Below are positions 48,509-58,322 of a stretch of DNA of 64,000 bases, one piece after another. Made by a program: the position numbers and the translations under genes. Source of the stretch: Cellulomonas sp. JZ18 (lineage in GTDB: Bacteria > Actinomycetota > Actinomycetes > Actinomycetales > Cellulomonadaceae); NCBI RefSeq assembly GCF_009720485.1, contig NZ_CP045245.1, positions 2,046,001-2,110,000 of the forward strand, given 5' to 3'. Position 1 is the stretch's first letter; each line of letters begins with the position of its first letter. The notes beneath the pieces were generated by a model. The model was not told the origin of the DNA. It did no database searches and saw nothing but the letters and a program-made list of their open reading frames with translations.

Positions 48509-49972
48509 TCACCCGCGGTGACCCGCTGCCCCGCGTCCCGCGTGCTCGTCCCGGTGCGCCACCGGACGCAGCAGCAGCGTGGACGCCAGGAGCGCGGTCG
48601 TCGCGGCCGTGGCGGCAGCGGCGAGGAACGCGGCCGTGAACCCGGGCCCGGGAGCCCCCGCACCGCCCGACGACGCCGTGGCGACCGCCGCGAACGCGGC
48701 GACGCCCAGGGCCGCCCCGGCCTGCGTGCCGGTGCTCACCAGGCCGGAGGCCAGGCCCGCGCGGTGCGCGGGCACGGCGTCCGCGACGACCATCGTCGTC
48801 GGCGTGAAGCTCAGCGCCACACCGGTGGCGACGAGGAGCAGGCCGGGCAGGACGTCGACGGCGTAGGACGCCGGGGCCGACGCGCCGGCGAGGACGACCT
48901 GCCCGGCCGCGAGGACGACCAGCCCCGCGACCATGGTCCGGACGGGCCCCGCCCGACGCAGGACCCGCGGCAGCACGACCACCGAGACGACGAACCCGGT
49001 CAGCGACGTGGGCACCATGGCGAGGCCGGCTGCGGCGGGCGCGAGCAGCAGCCCCTGCTGCAGGTGCAGGGCCACGAGCACGAAGGTCGACGCACGCGCC
49101 GCGCCGCCGAGCACGGCCAGCGCGGTCCCGGTCGCGACCGTCCGCGACGCGAGCACGTCGAGCGGGACGAGCGGGTCGCTCGCGGCGCGCTCCACGACGA
49201 CGAAGGCCGCGAGGAGCGCGAGCGCCACGGCGGCCCCGGCGACGGTCCGCGCGGCGAGCCAGCCGTGCGTCGGCACGCCGAGCGCGGTGTGGACGAGCGC
49301 GAGGACGGCGCCCGTGACCGTGGCCGCCCCGACCGCGTCGAACCTCCGCCCGCCCACGCCCCTCGTGGCGTCGAGCAGGCGCGGGGCGAGCAGCAGCGCG
49401 GCGGCGGAGACGGGCACCGTGACGAGGAAGACGGCGGACCAGCCGAGGGACCCGGTGACGAGCCCGCCGAGGAGCACCCCGCCCGCCCCGCCCAGGGTGG
49501 ACGCCCCGCCCCACGCGCTCATGGCCCGCGCCCTGCCGGCGCCCGGGAACATGACGAGCAGGAGCGACATCGCGGCCGGGCTCAGGGCGGCCGCCCCCGC
49601 ACCCTACACGGCCCGCGCGGCCACCAGGACCGCGGCGTCGGTGGCCGTCGCGGCGGCGAGCGTGCCCACCAGGAAGACCGCGGAGCCGACCACGAACAGC
49701 CGCCGCCGCCCCACCACGTCCGCGGCGCGTCCGCCGAGCAGCAGCAGGCCGCCGAACGCGAGGACGTAGGCGTTGACGACCCAGGCGGCGCCTCCGGGGC
49801 CGAGGCCCAGGTCCCGCTGGATCGACGGCAGCGCGACGTTGACGACGGACGTGTCGAGCATGACGACGAGCTGCGCCGACACGAGCAGCGCGAGCGCGCC
49901 CCGCCGGCGGGGCGCCGTGCCGGCGCGTGGCTCGACGAGCGCGGCGGCCGCCGAGGACGTCGCCCCGCTCAC
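48509..49972 (-). pseudogene. MFS drug-type transporter (DHA2-like) interrupted by in-frame TAG
   Basis: Proton-driven multidrug exporter of 14 helices by pattern. Start SGATSSAAAALVEPRAG, then RRRGALALLVSAQLVVMLDTSVVNVALPSIQRDLGLG and YVLAFGGLLLLGGRAADVVGRRRLF. The frame is interrupted at TAG (plus 49604-49606): ARAV-stop-GAGAAALSPAAMSLLLVMFP, where family members have Gln (CAG). Unlike the other broken genes here this is a substitution, not a lost base. The reading frame resumes with no shift to 48509. The GTG start at 49972 overlaps the GNAT stop. A true nonsense mutation is more likely than a base-calling slip. Confidence 0.8.
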
Positions 49973-50528
49973 CGTCCGGTCTCCGCCCCGGCGATCGCGC
50001 GACGGTAGACCGCCGGCTCCCACCGGGCGACGACCGTGTCGCGCAGCGTCGCGCCGAGGCGCCGGTAGAACCGCTGCGCGCCGTGGTTGCCCGGCGCGAC
50101 GCCCCACGTCACCGTGAGGCCCTCGGCGTCGGCGACGCGTGCGGCCGCGACCAGCAGGCGGCGCCCGAGGCCCTGGTCGCGCGCGCCGGGGCGCACGTAC
50201 ACGTCGTCCACGGCCAGCACGTCGGTGCCGCTCCACAGGTGGAGGCGGCGGACGGCGGAGGTGTACCCGAGCGCGTGCCCGTCGCGCTCGGCGAGCAGGA
50301 CGACGACGTCGTCGCGGCGGAGCAGGCGCCCCCAGTCCTCCGGGGTCGCGCGCACGTGCTCGAGGTCCCCCTCGTGGGCGGCGATCTCGAGGACGAGGGC
50401 GTGGACGGTGGCGGCGTCCGCCGGCGTCCCGCGCCGGACGGTCGGGACGGCGGCGTCCGCGCGGGGGCGGGGTGGGCGGCCGGGTGGGTGGCGGGGTGGG
50501 CGGCCGGGTGGGTGGGTGTCGAGGTCAT
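49969..50528 (-). CDS. GNAT-family N-acetyltransferase, one-base frameshift near the start
   Basis: Acetyltransferase with VRRGTPADAATVHALVLEIAAHEGDLEHV, ALGYTSAVRRL, motif A VDDVYVRPGARDQGLGRRLLVAAARVA and motif B NHGAQRFYRRLGA. The body frame has no good start; the ATG at 50528 (GGAG 6 bases upstream) opens MTSTPTHPAAHP in another frame. Adding one C in the C5 run (plus 50463-50467) joins them as HPAPRADAAVPTVRRG. It lies 70 bases downstream of the dyad at 50600-50619 and overlaps the MFS gene, suggesting joint resistance functions. Confidence 0.7.
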
Positions 50529-50599
50529 GGTCGTCTCCAGCGGTGGTGAGGGTGGCAGGGGCACGGCCCGACCGTCCCGCGGGCGCACGCCGCGTCGCA

Positions 50600-50619
50600 C
50601 CGGTGGAACCACCGGGATC
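50600..50619. promoter_or_regulatory. Shared operator candidate, copy 1
   Basis: CCGGTGGAACCACCGG followed by GATC. The 16-base core is a perfect dyad with a two-base centre. It is 72 bases upstream of the GNAT-MFS unit. A copy with one mismatch lies at 54367-54386. Confidence 0.55.
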
Positions 50620-50644
50620 CACGCCGGGCGCCCGCGGGCGGCGG

Positions 50645-53194
50645 TCAGTCGGCGGCGAGGGCCGTGAGCACGTCGGTGCGCGCGGCGCGGCGTGCCGGCG
50701 CGAGGCCCGCCACGAGACCGACGCCGACCGCCGCGAGGACGACGACCGCGAGCGGCCCGGCCGGCAGCGCGACGGCCAGGGGCGTGTCCCGCCCCAGCAC
50801 CGCGGAGACGGTGACGGACGCGGAGCCGATCCCCAGCGCGAGCCCGAGCACGGCCGCGAGCCCCGCGACGAGGACCGCCTCGGCACGGACCATCCGGCCC
50901 ACCTGGGCGGTGGTCGTGCCGACGGCCCGCAGCAGCCCGATCTCCCGGACCCGCTCGGCGACCGACAGCGCGAGGGTGCTGGTGACGCCCAGCAGCGCGA
51001 TGACCACGACGAGCCCGAGCAGGACGTGCACCAGGCCCAGGACCTGCTCGACGCTCGCACCGCGCGCGTGCGCCGCGGCGGCCTGGTCGCGCACCGCCGC
51101 CGTGGGGTGGTCCCGCAGGGCCGCTCCCACGGCCGTCCGCGCCTGGGCGGCGGTGACGCCGTCGGCGGCGCGCACCAGGACGCTCGCGTCCACGTCCTCG
51201 GTGAAGTGCTGCGCGTACGTGTCGAGCGAGACGAACCAGGCCGTCGAGAGCGCCTGGGCGTCGAGGGAGTCGACGACGCCGACCACCACGAAGTCCTGGG
51301 GTCCGCCGTGCGACAGGGTCAGGACGACGACGTCGCCCACCCGCAGCCCGCGCTCGGCCGCGACCGACTCGGCGACCACGACTCCCCCGTCGGCGAGCGC
51401 CGCGAGCGACCCGTCGACCAGGTCGAGGTCCGCGACCGCCGGGAGCGTGCGCGGGTCGACCGCGGCGACCGCGGTCGTCGCGGCGCCGTCCACCACGTGC
51501 CCGTACCGCACGCGCGAGGCGACCGCGACCTCCGGCACGGACCGCAGCCGCTCCACCACCGCGGGCGAGAGCCCGCCCAGCATCTCGCCGCGCGCGCTCT
51601 CGACCACGAGGTCCGCGGTGATCGTCTCGCGGTAGGCGCCCGACAGACCGTCCCGCAGCGACGCGGCCGCGACGGTCGTGAAGGCGACGAGGGCGAGCCC
51701 GAGGGCCAGGGCGATCGCCGTCGAGGTCGTGCGGCGCGGTGCACGCGCGGCGGACTCGCGGGCGAGCCGCCCGGGGACGCCGGCCCACGCCAGGGGCGCC
51801 CCGAGAACCCGGGTCAGCGCGGGCGCCACGCGGGCGGCGTTCAGGACGACGCCCACGACCGTCGCGACCACGGCCGGCGCGAGGAGCACGACCGGCGCAC
51901 CGGCGGCCACCGCGAGGACGCCCGCGGTCCCCGCGACGAGCGGGACGAGCCGCGCGGCCGTGCGCCGGCGCCCGTGCCCCGGCGGCGCGACGACGTCGAC
52001 GGCCGCGCGCAGCGCCTCGACGGGCGCCACGCGTGCCGCCCGGCGGGCCGTGCCGGCCGCGGCGAGGGCGGTGGCGCCGAGGCCGACGAGCACCGACAGC
52101 AGGACCGCCGACGGGGTCAGCACCAGGCGTCCCTCCGGCAGGTCGTTGCCGGCGGCCCGCGCCAGCACGCGCAGCCCGTCGGCGACGAGCAGCCCGAGCA
52201 GCGTGCCCGCGGCGGAGCCGACCGCACCGACGACGAGCGCCTCGGCGAGGACCAGGCGCGTGACCTGGCCCGCGGTCGCCCCGGCGGCGCGCAGGAGCGC
52301 GAGCTCGCGCCTGCGCTGGCCCACGACGACGGTGAACGTGGTGGCGACGAGGACGGTGCCGACGAGCAGGGCGGCCGCCGCCATGGCCGTCAGGACGAGG
52401 CGCAGGGGGCCGAGCTGCTCGGCGGCCGCCGCGGCCGAGGCGGCGGCGCCGTCCTGCGCGGAGGCGACCGCGTAGTCGTCACCGAGCCGCGCGCGCAGGT
52501 CGGCGACCACGTCGGCGACCCGCGTCCCCGCCCGGGCGCGGACCTGCAGCTCGGTCAGGCCGTCCCCGAGGCCGAGCATGCGCTGGGCGTCCGCGAGCGG
52601 CACGAGCGCGACCGTGGCCCCCGGCACGCCGTCGTCGCCGGCGAAGCCGACGAGGCCGACCACGCGCAGGGTCGTGCGCCCGTCCGTGAGGACGTCGACC
52701 GTGTCCCCCACCGCGAGACCCGCCGCGCGTGCGGTGGCCGCGTCGACCGCGACCTCGCCGGTGCTCACCGGTGCACGTCCCTCGCGCAGCCCGAACGCGC
52801 CGAACGGCGCGGGCGCGTAGGACGACAGCACGGACGCGCCCGTGGGCACGACGGCGCTGCCGTCGACCTCGAGCAGACCGGACCCCTCGGCGACGGGCTG
52901 GACCTCCTCGACGCCGGGTGCGGCCCGGACCTCGTCGACGAGCGCGGCGGGCAGCGGCTCGCGGTCGACCTCGACGCCCATCGCCGAGTCGAACGCCGCG
53001 GCGCCGCGCACGGTGACGTCCACACCGGCCGCCGCGGTCCGGAACTGCGCGTCGAGCAGGCGCTCGGAGGTGCCGGTGAGCGCGAGGCTGCCGGCCACGA
53101 CGGCGACCGCCAGCGCGACCGCCAGGACGGTGAGGGCGAGGCGTCCGGCGTGCACCCGGACGCTGCGCAGGGCCAGGTGCCCCACGGCGGTCAC
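50645..53194 (-). CDS. MacB/FtsX-type ABC transporter permease
   Basis: An 849-residue membrane protein with two FtsX permease domains. The N-terminal helix is RVHAGRLALTVLAVALAVAVVAGSLAL, followed by an extracellular MacB-PCD-like region, helices at LVLTAMAAAALLVGTVLVATTFTVVV and LLLGLLVADGLRVL, a second helix LALGLALVAFTTVAAASLRD, extracellular part and the final three helices with ALLGVTSTLALSVAERVREIGLLRAVG and VVVLAAVGVGLVAGLAPARRAARTDVLTAL. GTG start overlaps the ATPase stop. Its substrate (lipid, peptide or drug) cannot be told. Operon: HMA gene upstream? - separate, since an 83-base gap lies before the ATPase. Confidence 0.88.
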   Translation of the reverse strand: MTAVGHLALRSVRVHAGRLALTVLAVALAVAVVAGSLALTGTSERLLDAQFRTAAAGVDVTVRGAAAFDSAMGVEVDREPLPAALVDEVRAAPGVEEVQPVAEGSGLLEVDGSAVVPTGASVLSSYAPAPFGAFGLREGRAPVSTGEVAVDAATARAAGLAVGDTVDVLTDGRTTLRVVGLVGFAGDDGVPGATVALVPLADAQRMLGLGDGLTELQVRARAGTRVADVVADLRARLGDDYAVASAQDGAAASAAAAAEQLGPLRLVLTAMAAAALLVGTVLVATTFTVVVGQRRRELALLRAAGATAGQVTRLVLAEALVVGAVGSAAGTLLGLLVADGLRVLARAAGNDLPEGRLVLTPSAVLLSVLVGLGATALAAAGTARRAARVAPVEALRAAVDVVAPPGHGRRRTAARLVPLVAGTAGVLAVAAGAPVVLLAPAVVATVVGVVLNAARVAPALTRVLGAPLAWAGVPGRLARESAARAPRRTTSTAIALALGLALVAFTTVAAASLRDGLSGAYRETITADLVVESARGEMLGGLSPAVVERLRSVPEVAVASRVRYGHVVDGAATTAVAAVDPRTLPAVADLDLVDGSLAALADGGVVVAESVAAERGLRVGDVVVLTLSHGGPQDFVVVGVVDSLDAQALSTAWFVSLDTYAQHFTEDVDASVLVRAADGVTAAQARTAVGAALRDHPTAAVRDQAAAAHARGASVEQVLGLVHVLLGLVVVIALLGVTSTLALSVAERVREIGLLRAVGTTTAQVGRMVRAEAVLVAGLAAVLGLALGIGSASVTVSAVLGRDTPLAVALPAGPLAVVVLAAVGVGLVAGLAPARRAARTDVLTALAAD

Positions 53195-53976
53195 GCCTCC
53201 GCCCGCCGCGCCTCGAGCCCGGCCACGGCGGCCAGGACGGTGGCGACGGCCGGGTCGACGAGGTCGCCGGCGACACGGCCGTCGGCGAGCAGCACGACCC
53301 GGTCGGCGAACGCGGCCGCCGACGCGTCGTGGGTGACCATGACGACGGTCTGCCCCAGCTCCCGCGTGGCGCGCTGCAGGAACGTCAGCAGCGCGTGGCC
53401 GTGCCGGGAGTCGAGGTTGCCCGTCGGCTCGTCGGCCAGGACCAGGTCGGGGCGGGTGACGAGCGCGCGTGCGACGGCCACGCGCTGCTGCTGGCCCCCG
53501 GAGAGCTCGTGCGGGCGGTGCGTCAGCCGGTCCTGCAGCCCGAGCGTCCCCACCAGCTCCTCGAGCCACGCCGCGTCGGCGCGTCGGCCGGCCAGGCGCA
53601 GCGGCAGGGTGATGTTCTCCAGCGCCGTGAGCGACGGCACGAGGTTGAAGCTCTGGAAGACGAACCCGACCCGTTCGCGGCGCAGCAGGGTCCGCTGCCG
53701 CTCGCCGAGGGTCGTGAGCTCGACGTCGCCGAGCCGCACGGAGCCCGCGTCGACCCGGTCGAGGCCCGCCAGCGCGTGCATGAGGGTGGACTTGCCGGAG
53801 CCGGACGGGCCCATGACGGCGGTGAGCCGGCCGGCGGCGACGTCCAGGTCCACGCCGTCGAGGGCGCGGACGGCGGTCGGCCCGGTGCCGTAGGTCCGGA
53901 CCACGCCGCGCACGACGGCAGCAGGGCGGTCCGTGCGCGGCGGCGGGGACGGACGGGTGAGGGCGGGTGCGGACAT
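53191..53976 (-). CDS. MacB/LolD-type ABC transporter ATPase
   Basis: The motor of the FtsX-type permease. 261 residues with Walker A VMGPSGSGKSTLMHALAGLD, Q-loop VGFVFQSFNLVPSLTALENITLPL, signature ELSGGQQQRVAVARAL, Walker B PDLVLADEPTGNLDSRHG and H-loop VMVTHD. The ATG at 53976 has AGGAGG 8 bases upstream, deciding the start. It overlaps the permease by 4 bases. Confidence 0.92.
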   Translation of the reverse strand: MSAPALTRPSPPPRTDRPAAVVRGVVRTYGTGPTAVRALDGVDLDVAAGRLTAVMGPSGSGKSTLMHALAGLDRVDAGSVRLGDVELTTLGERQRTLLRRERVGFVFQSFNLVPSLTALENITLPLRLAGRRADAAWLEELVGTLGLQDRLTHRPHELSGGQQQRVAVARALVTRPDLVLADEPTGNLDSRHGHALLTFLQRATRELGQTVVMVTHDASAAAFADRVVLLADGRVAGDLVDPAVATVLAAVAGLEARRAEA

Positions 53977-54059
53977 GGTCGGTGCCTCCTGGTACGGGGT
54001 CGGGACCGGCGGGGCCGGTCGGTGGTGCACGGCGGGAGCGGGTGGTGACGCCTCGTCGG

Positions 54060-54299
54060 TCACCGCAGCGGGACGGCGGCGTGCCCGGTGCGCGCCACGG
54101 CCGCGTCGAGGTCGGCGCGGTCCACGGGCTCGTCGGCGACGACCGTGAGGGTGCGCGCCGCGTGGTCGACGGTCACCGAGCGGATGCCGGCGACCTGGCG
54201 GACGGACGCCTGCACGGCGTCGAGGCAGTGGCCGCAGACGACGTCGGCGACGCGCACGGTGGCGGTGCCGACGAACGTGCGGGGGGTGGCGGGCAGCAC
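54060..54299 (-). CDS. Small HMA-domain metal-binding protein (CopZ-like)
   Basis: A 79-residue protein with one HMA fold: TVRVADVVCGHCLDAVQASVRQVAGIRSVTVDHAARTLTVVADEPVDRADLDAAVARTGHAAVPLR. The metal site CGHC replaces the usual M-x-CxxC. Probably binds copper or another soft metal in the cytosol. GTG 54299 has GGAG 6 bases upstream. Lies 83 bases ahead of the ABC ATPase and opposite the LuxR gene; the second dyad lies 68 bases upstream. No copper ATPase gene is adjacent. Confidence 0.72.
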   Translation of the reverse strand: MLPATPRTFVGTATVRVADVVCGHCLDAVQASVRQVAGIRSVTVDHAARTLTVVADEPVDRADLDAAVARTGHAAVPLR

Positions 54300-54366
54300 G
54301 GCGGTCTCCTCGGTGGTCCGGTCAGGCGACGTCGTCGAGCCTCGCCGTGCGGCTGCCGGGTCCGCG

Positions 54367-54386
54367 CCGGTGAAACCACCGGGATC
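54367..54386. promoter_or_regulatory. Shared operator candidate, copy 2
   Basis: CCGGTGAAACCACCGG followed by GATC, one mismatch from copy 1 at 50600-50619. Lies between the HMA gene (start 54299) and LuxR (start 54439), about 68 bases from the HMA start, a spacing close to that of copy 1 to its gene. Confidence 0.55.
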
Positions 54387-54424
54387 GCCGTGCGACCGCA
54401 CCCGTCGAGCGCGGCGGTCCGCGT

Positions 54425-54430
54425 TAGGCT
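54425..54430 (+). promoter_or_regulatory. -10 element (TAGGCT) giving a likely leaderless LuxR transcript
   Basis: TAGGCT ends 8 bases before the GTG at 54439 and no Shine-Dalgarno sequence is visible. Confidence 0.45.
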
Positions 54431-54438
54431 CCCGGCCC

Positions 54439-57159
54439 GTGATCGCGGGACGGGACGCCGAGCGGGCGGCGCTGCGCGCCGTGCTCGACGCCGCCCGGGC
54501 CGGGCACGGCGGCGCCGCTCTCGTGCGCGGCGAGCCGGGGGCCGGCAAGTCCGCCCTGCTCGCGGACGCCGTCGCCGCGGCCGACGGCATGCGCGTCCTG
54601 CGGGTGCGGGGCGTGGAGTCCGAGGCGCCGCTGGCCTTCGCGGCGCTGCACCGTCTCCTGCGTCCCCTGCGCGACGGGGTCGAGGCGCTGCCGGCCCGGC
54701 AGGCGCGCGCGCTGCGCGCCGCGCTCGGCGAGAGCGACGAGGACGGTGCCGCACCGGCCGACCGCTTCCTCGTCTACCTCGCCGTGCTCACCCTGCTGTC
54801 GGACGCGGCCGCGGCACGGCCGACGCTCGTCGCGGTGGACGACGCCCACTGGCTCGACGACGCGTCGCGCGAGGCCGTGCTGTTCGTCGGCCGGCGCGTC
54901 GAGGGCGAGCACCTGGCGGTGCTCCTCGCGGCGCGCGACGGGACGCTGACCGAGCCGGACCTGCCGCTCGTCGTGGCGGGCGGCCTGGACCGCGACGCCG
55001 CGGCGGCCCTGCTCGCGGCGGCGACGGGCGCCGACGTGCCGGGCACGGTCGTCGAGCGGCTGCACGCGCGCACGGGCGGGAACGCCCTCGCCCTCGTCGA
55101 GCTCGCGGCCGCGCTCGACCGCGACGTGCTGACCGGACTGCGTCCGCTGCCGTCCGAGCTGCCGCTCACCGGCGGCGTCGAGAGCGCGTTCCTCGGCCGG
55201 TACCGGGCGCTGGACGCGCACGCCCGCTGGGTCGTCCTGGTCGCGGCGGCGGACGACTCGGGCGACGCGGAGGTCGTGCGCGACGCGGCCCGGCTCCTGG
55301 GGGCGGACGACGCCGCCGTGGACGCAGCCCGCCGGTCCGGCCTGGTGACGGTGGCGGGGGCGCACGTCGACGTGCGGCACCCGCTGGTCCGCTCCGCCGT
55401 GTACGCCGACGCCACCGCGGCCGAGCGCCGGCGCACGCACGCGGCGCTCGCCGAGGTGCTGCACCGGCCCCAGGACGCCGACCGGCGTGCCTGGCACCGC
55501 GCGGCGGCCGCGGAACGGCCGGACGAGGACGTGGTCGGCGCGCTCGAGGCAGCGGCCGTGCGGTCCGCGGCGGCGGGCGGCCATGAGGCGGCGTCCGCGA
55601 CGTGGGAGCGGGCGGCCGAGCTGTCCGCCGCCCCCGACGCGCGCGCCCGACGCCTGCACCGCGCCGCGGCGGCGGCGTGGACCGCGGGACGCCCGGACCG
55701 CGCGGGCGTGCTCGCCGACGCGGCGCTGCTCACGGGCGACGACCCGCTCGTGCGGGCGGACGCCGCCCTGCTGCGTGCGCGGGTGGAGTGGAACACCGGG
55801 TCGGTGCAGGTCGCGCACCGCCGCCTGGTGGAGTCGGCGCGTGCGGTCGCGCCGCACGACGCCGACCGTGCCCGGGTGGCGGCGATGTTCGCGGCGTCGC
55901 TCGAGGCCACCTCCCACGTGGAGCCCGACCCGGAGGTCCTGCGGTTCGCGAGCGGGCCCACCACCGCGGACGGCCGCTGCGTCGCCGAGGTCCTGCGTGC
56001 GTTCGTCGCGCTCGCCGGTCAGGACTGGGGCACGGCCGTGCCGGCCGTGCGGCGCGCCGCGGAGCTGGCGGCCACGGCGCGGCTCGACCTCGAGGGGCTC
56101 CTGCCCAACCTCGCGCTCGTCGCGCTGCACGTGGGTCAGGACGACGTCGCCCTGCGCCTGCACGAGCGGCTGCTCGCCGAGGCCCGGGACGTGGGGGCGC
56201 TGCCGCTGGTGGTCTACGCGCTGACGCGCCGTGGCGCGGTCGACGTCGTGACCGGGCGCTGGGACCAGCTGGCCGCGGGCGCGCAGGAGGCGCTGCACCT
56301 GGCGACGGCCACGGGACGCCCCGCACTGACCGCGATGCCGCAGGCGTGGCTCGCGCTCGTGGCCGCCCTGCGGGGCGACGAGGACGCGGCGGATCGCCTC
56401 GCCGCGCTCGAGCACGCGGTCGCGGCCGGGCCGATGGGCACCACGGAGGCGTCCGTGCGCGGCCAGCTCGGGTGGGTCCGTGCCGTCCTCGCCGACTCCC
56501 CCGCGGCGGCGCTGCACCACTGGGCGCAGATGGGCCACGGCTTCGCCGAGCGCCTCGTCGTCGTGGACCGCGTGGAGGCGGCCGTGCACGCCGGACGCCC
56601 CGACCTCGCACGCCGGTGGGTGACGGACGTGGCGCAGTTCGCGCAGGGCACGGACGCCGCCTGGGCGGTGGCGGCCGCCGAGCACGGACGCGCCCTGCTC
56701 GCACCCCCCGACGAGGCGGAGGAGCACTTCCGGCGCGCCCTCGACGCGCACGCCTCGTCGACGCGCCGGGTGGACGAGGCCCGCACCCGGCTCGCGTACG
56801 GCGAGTGGCTGCGCCGTGCCCGCCGCCGCGTCGACGCGCGCCCGCACCTGCGTGCGGCGCTGCACACGTTCGACGACCTCGGTGCGCGGCGGTGGGCGCA
56901 GCGGGCCGCGCAGGAGCTGCGCGCGTCGGGCGAGCAGCTGCGCCGCCGCGACACGGCGGCGGCACCGACGGCAGCGCTGACGCCCGCCGAGCGGCAGGTC
57001 GCGGCGCTCACCGCCCGTGGCCTGCCCACCCGCCAGGTCGCGGCACAGCTGTTCGTCAGCCCGCGCACCGTGGACTTCCACCTGCGCAACGTGTTCGCCA
57101 AGCTCGGCGTCACGTCCCGGGCGGAGCTCGCCCACGTGCTGCCCGACCTGGCGCCCTAG
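54439..57159 (+). CDS. Large LuxR-type regulator (LAL/AAA-HTH)
   Basis: A 906-residue transcription activator of the LAL type. It starts with an AAA ATPase (GRDAERAALRAVL; Walker A VRGEPGAGKSALL at residues 29-41; Walker B-like TLVAVDDAHWLDDAS), then a helical TPR-like middle, and ends with a LuxR helix-turn-helix (LTPAERQVAALTARGLPTRQVAAQLFVSPRTVDFHLRNVFAKLGVTSRAELAHVL). It presumably senses a signal through its central repeats and activates nearby genes. The GTG at 54439 is favoured since the -10 is immediately upstream. Divergent from the HMA-ABC genes, with the copy 2 dyad between them. Confidence 0.88.
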   Translation: MIAGRDAERAALRAVLDAARAGHGGAALVRGEPGAGKSALLADAVAAADGMRVLRVRGVESEAPLAFAALHRLLRPLRDGVEALPARQARALRAALGESDEDGAAPADRFLVYLAVLTLLSDAAAARPTLVAVDDAHWLDDASREAVLFVGRRVEGEHLAVLLAARDGTLTEPDLPLVVAGGLDRDAAAALLAAATGADVPGTVVERLHARTGGNALALVELAAALDRDVLTGLRPLPSELPLTGGVESAFLGRYRALDAHARWVVLVAAADDSGDAEVVRDAARLLGADDAAVDAARRSGLVTVAGAHVDVRHPLVRSAVYADATAAERRRTHAALAEVLHRPQDADRRAWHRAAAAERPDEDVVGALEAAAVRSAAAGGHEAASATWERAAELSAAPDARARRLHRAAAAAWTAGRPDRAGVLADAALLTGDDPLVRADAALLRARVEWNTGSVQVAHRRLVESARAVAPHDADRARVAAMFAASLEATSHVEPDPEVLRFASGPTTADGRCVAEVLRAFVALAGQDWGTAVPAVRRAAELAATARLDLEGLLPNLALVALHVGQDDVALRLHERLLAEARDVGALPLVVYALTRRGAVDVVTGRWDQLAAGAQEALHLATATGRPALTAMPQAWLALVAALRGDEDAADRLAALEHAVAAGPMGTTEASVRGQLGWVRAVLADSPAAALHHWAQMGHGFAERLVVVDRVEAAVHAGRPDLARRWVTDVAQFAQGTDAAWAVAAAEHGRALLAPPDEAEEHFRRALDAHASSTRRVDEARTRLAYGEWLRRARRRVDARPHLRAALHTFDDLGARRWAQRAAQELRASGEQLRRRDTAAAPTAALTPAERQVAALTARGLPTRQVAAQLFVSPRTVDFHLRNVFAKLGVTSRAELAHVLPDLAP

Positions 57160-58322
57160 GCCCGCCGCCCGCCGCCCGGCCCTGCTCCCCCGCCGGCGCC
57201 GCGGTCACCGTCACCACCGCCGTGGCCCGCCCGGTCGTCGGGCGCGCTCCGGCGGGCCAGGAGCAGGCCGGCGACCGTCCCGCGGACCGCCGCCAGGGCC
57301 GCGCGCGGCGACCGGACGGCGACCCGGCGGCCGGAGCGCAGCACCACCTCGAGCGCGTACGCACCGCTGCGCAGCGCCCAGCGCCGCCGGTCGGCGGGTG
57401 CGAGGTGCAGCGCGGCGAAGAGCATGCGGTTGCGGCAGTTCCAGTAGCAGTACAGCGGCGACTTCCCCACGCCACCCTCCGTGCCGCCCACCTCGTGCAC
57501 GACCCGCACGTCGTCCCGCACGACCAGCCGCGCACCCCTGCCGACGGCGCGCCAGGACAGGTCGACGTCCTCCCAGTACATGAAGTACCGCTCGTCGAAC
57601 CCGCCGAGCGCGGTGTACGTGTCGACGTGCAGCGCGAGGCACGCGCCGGACAGCCACGGGCGCAGCGTCGCGGCGTCGCCGGGACGAGGTCGGCGCGTGC
57701 GACCGGCCGGGACGTCCACGACGGCACCGACGAACGACTCGCGCCCCGTCGGCAGCACGACGACGGGGCTGACGACGTCCCCCGGGTGACGACGCACGTG
57801 CTCCAGCAGGGTGCGGGCGTCCTCGGACGTGACCGCCGCGTCGGGGTTGAGCAGGAGCACGACGTCGCAGCCGGCCGCGCGCGCGGCCGCCACCCCCCGG
57901 TTGCACCCGGCGCCGAAGCCGTCGTTCGCCGACGGCACGAGGAGCCAGCCGCGCGCCGCGCACAGCGCCGTGGCGGCACGGCGCTCGGCGTCACCCGAGT
58001 CGTTGTCGACGACGACCACGTGGGCGCCGGCGGCCGTCAGGGTCGCGGGCAGGCCGGCGTCGAGCAGGTGCGAGGACCCGTAGCTGACGACGACCACCGC
58101 CAGGCCGTGCAGAGGCGCGGCGTCTGTGGGCGGCGCCGCCGGCCACCCGGGCGTGACGAGCCGCGCCCGGTCGGCCGGTCGATCCGCTCCCGCCACGGCC
58201 CCACCCCGATCGCACCGCCCCGTGGTCGGCGGCCCGCGTCCGTCGTGCGCGCGGGCCGGCCGCCTGCAACCTACGGCGGCCGGGGCCGGACGCGGCGCGT
58301 CGGACCGGGTGAAAAGCCGCAT
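57156..58322 (-). CDS. Family 2 glycosyltransferase (rhamnosyl/galactofuranosyl-type)
   Basis: Cytoplasmic-face enzyme making cell-surface glycans. Starting at LAVVVVSYGSSHLLDAGLPATL it has the GT2 core: VVVVDNDSGDAE, NDGFGAGCNRGVAAARAAGCDVVLLLNPDAAVT with the DxD-like NPDA, GACLALHVDTYTALGGFDERYFMYWEDVDLSWRA and YWNCRNRML near the end. A short C-terminal Arg/Gly-rich tail follows. The start is uncertain: ATG 58322 gives a 55-residue Arg-rich lead, GTG 58196 is an alternative. Divergent from another GT2. Confidence 0.85.
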   Translation of the reverse strand: MRLFTRSDAPRPAPAAVGCRRPARAHDGRGPPTTGRCDRGGAVAGADRPADRARLVTPGWPAAPPTDAAPLHGLAVVVVSYGSSHLLDAGLPATLTAAGAHVVVVDNDSGDAERRAATALCAARGWLLVPSANDGFGAGCNRGVAAARAAGCDVVLLLNPDAAVTSEDARTLLEHVRRHPGDVVSPVVVLPTGRESFVGAVVDVPAGRTRRPRPGDAATLRPWLSGACLALHVDTYTALGGFDERYFMYWEDVDLSWRAVGRGARLVVRDDVRVVHEVGGTEGGVGKSPLYCYWNCRNRMLFAALHLAPADRRRWALRSGAYALEVVLRSGRRVAVRSPRAALAAVRGTVAGLLLARRSAPDDRAGHGGGDGDRGAGGGAGPGGGRRA

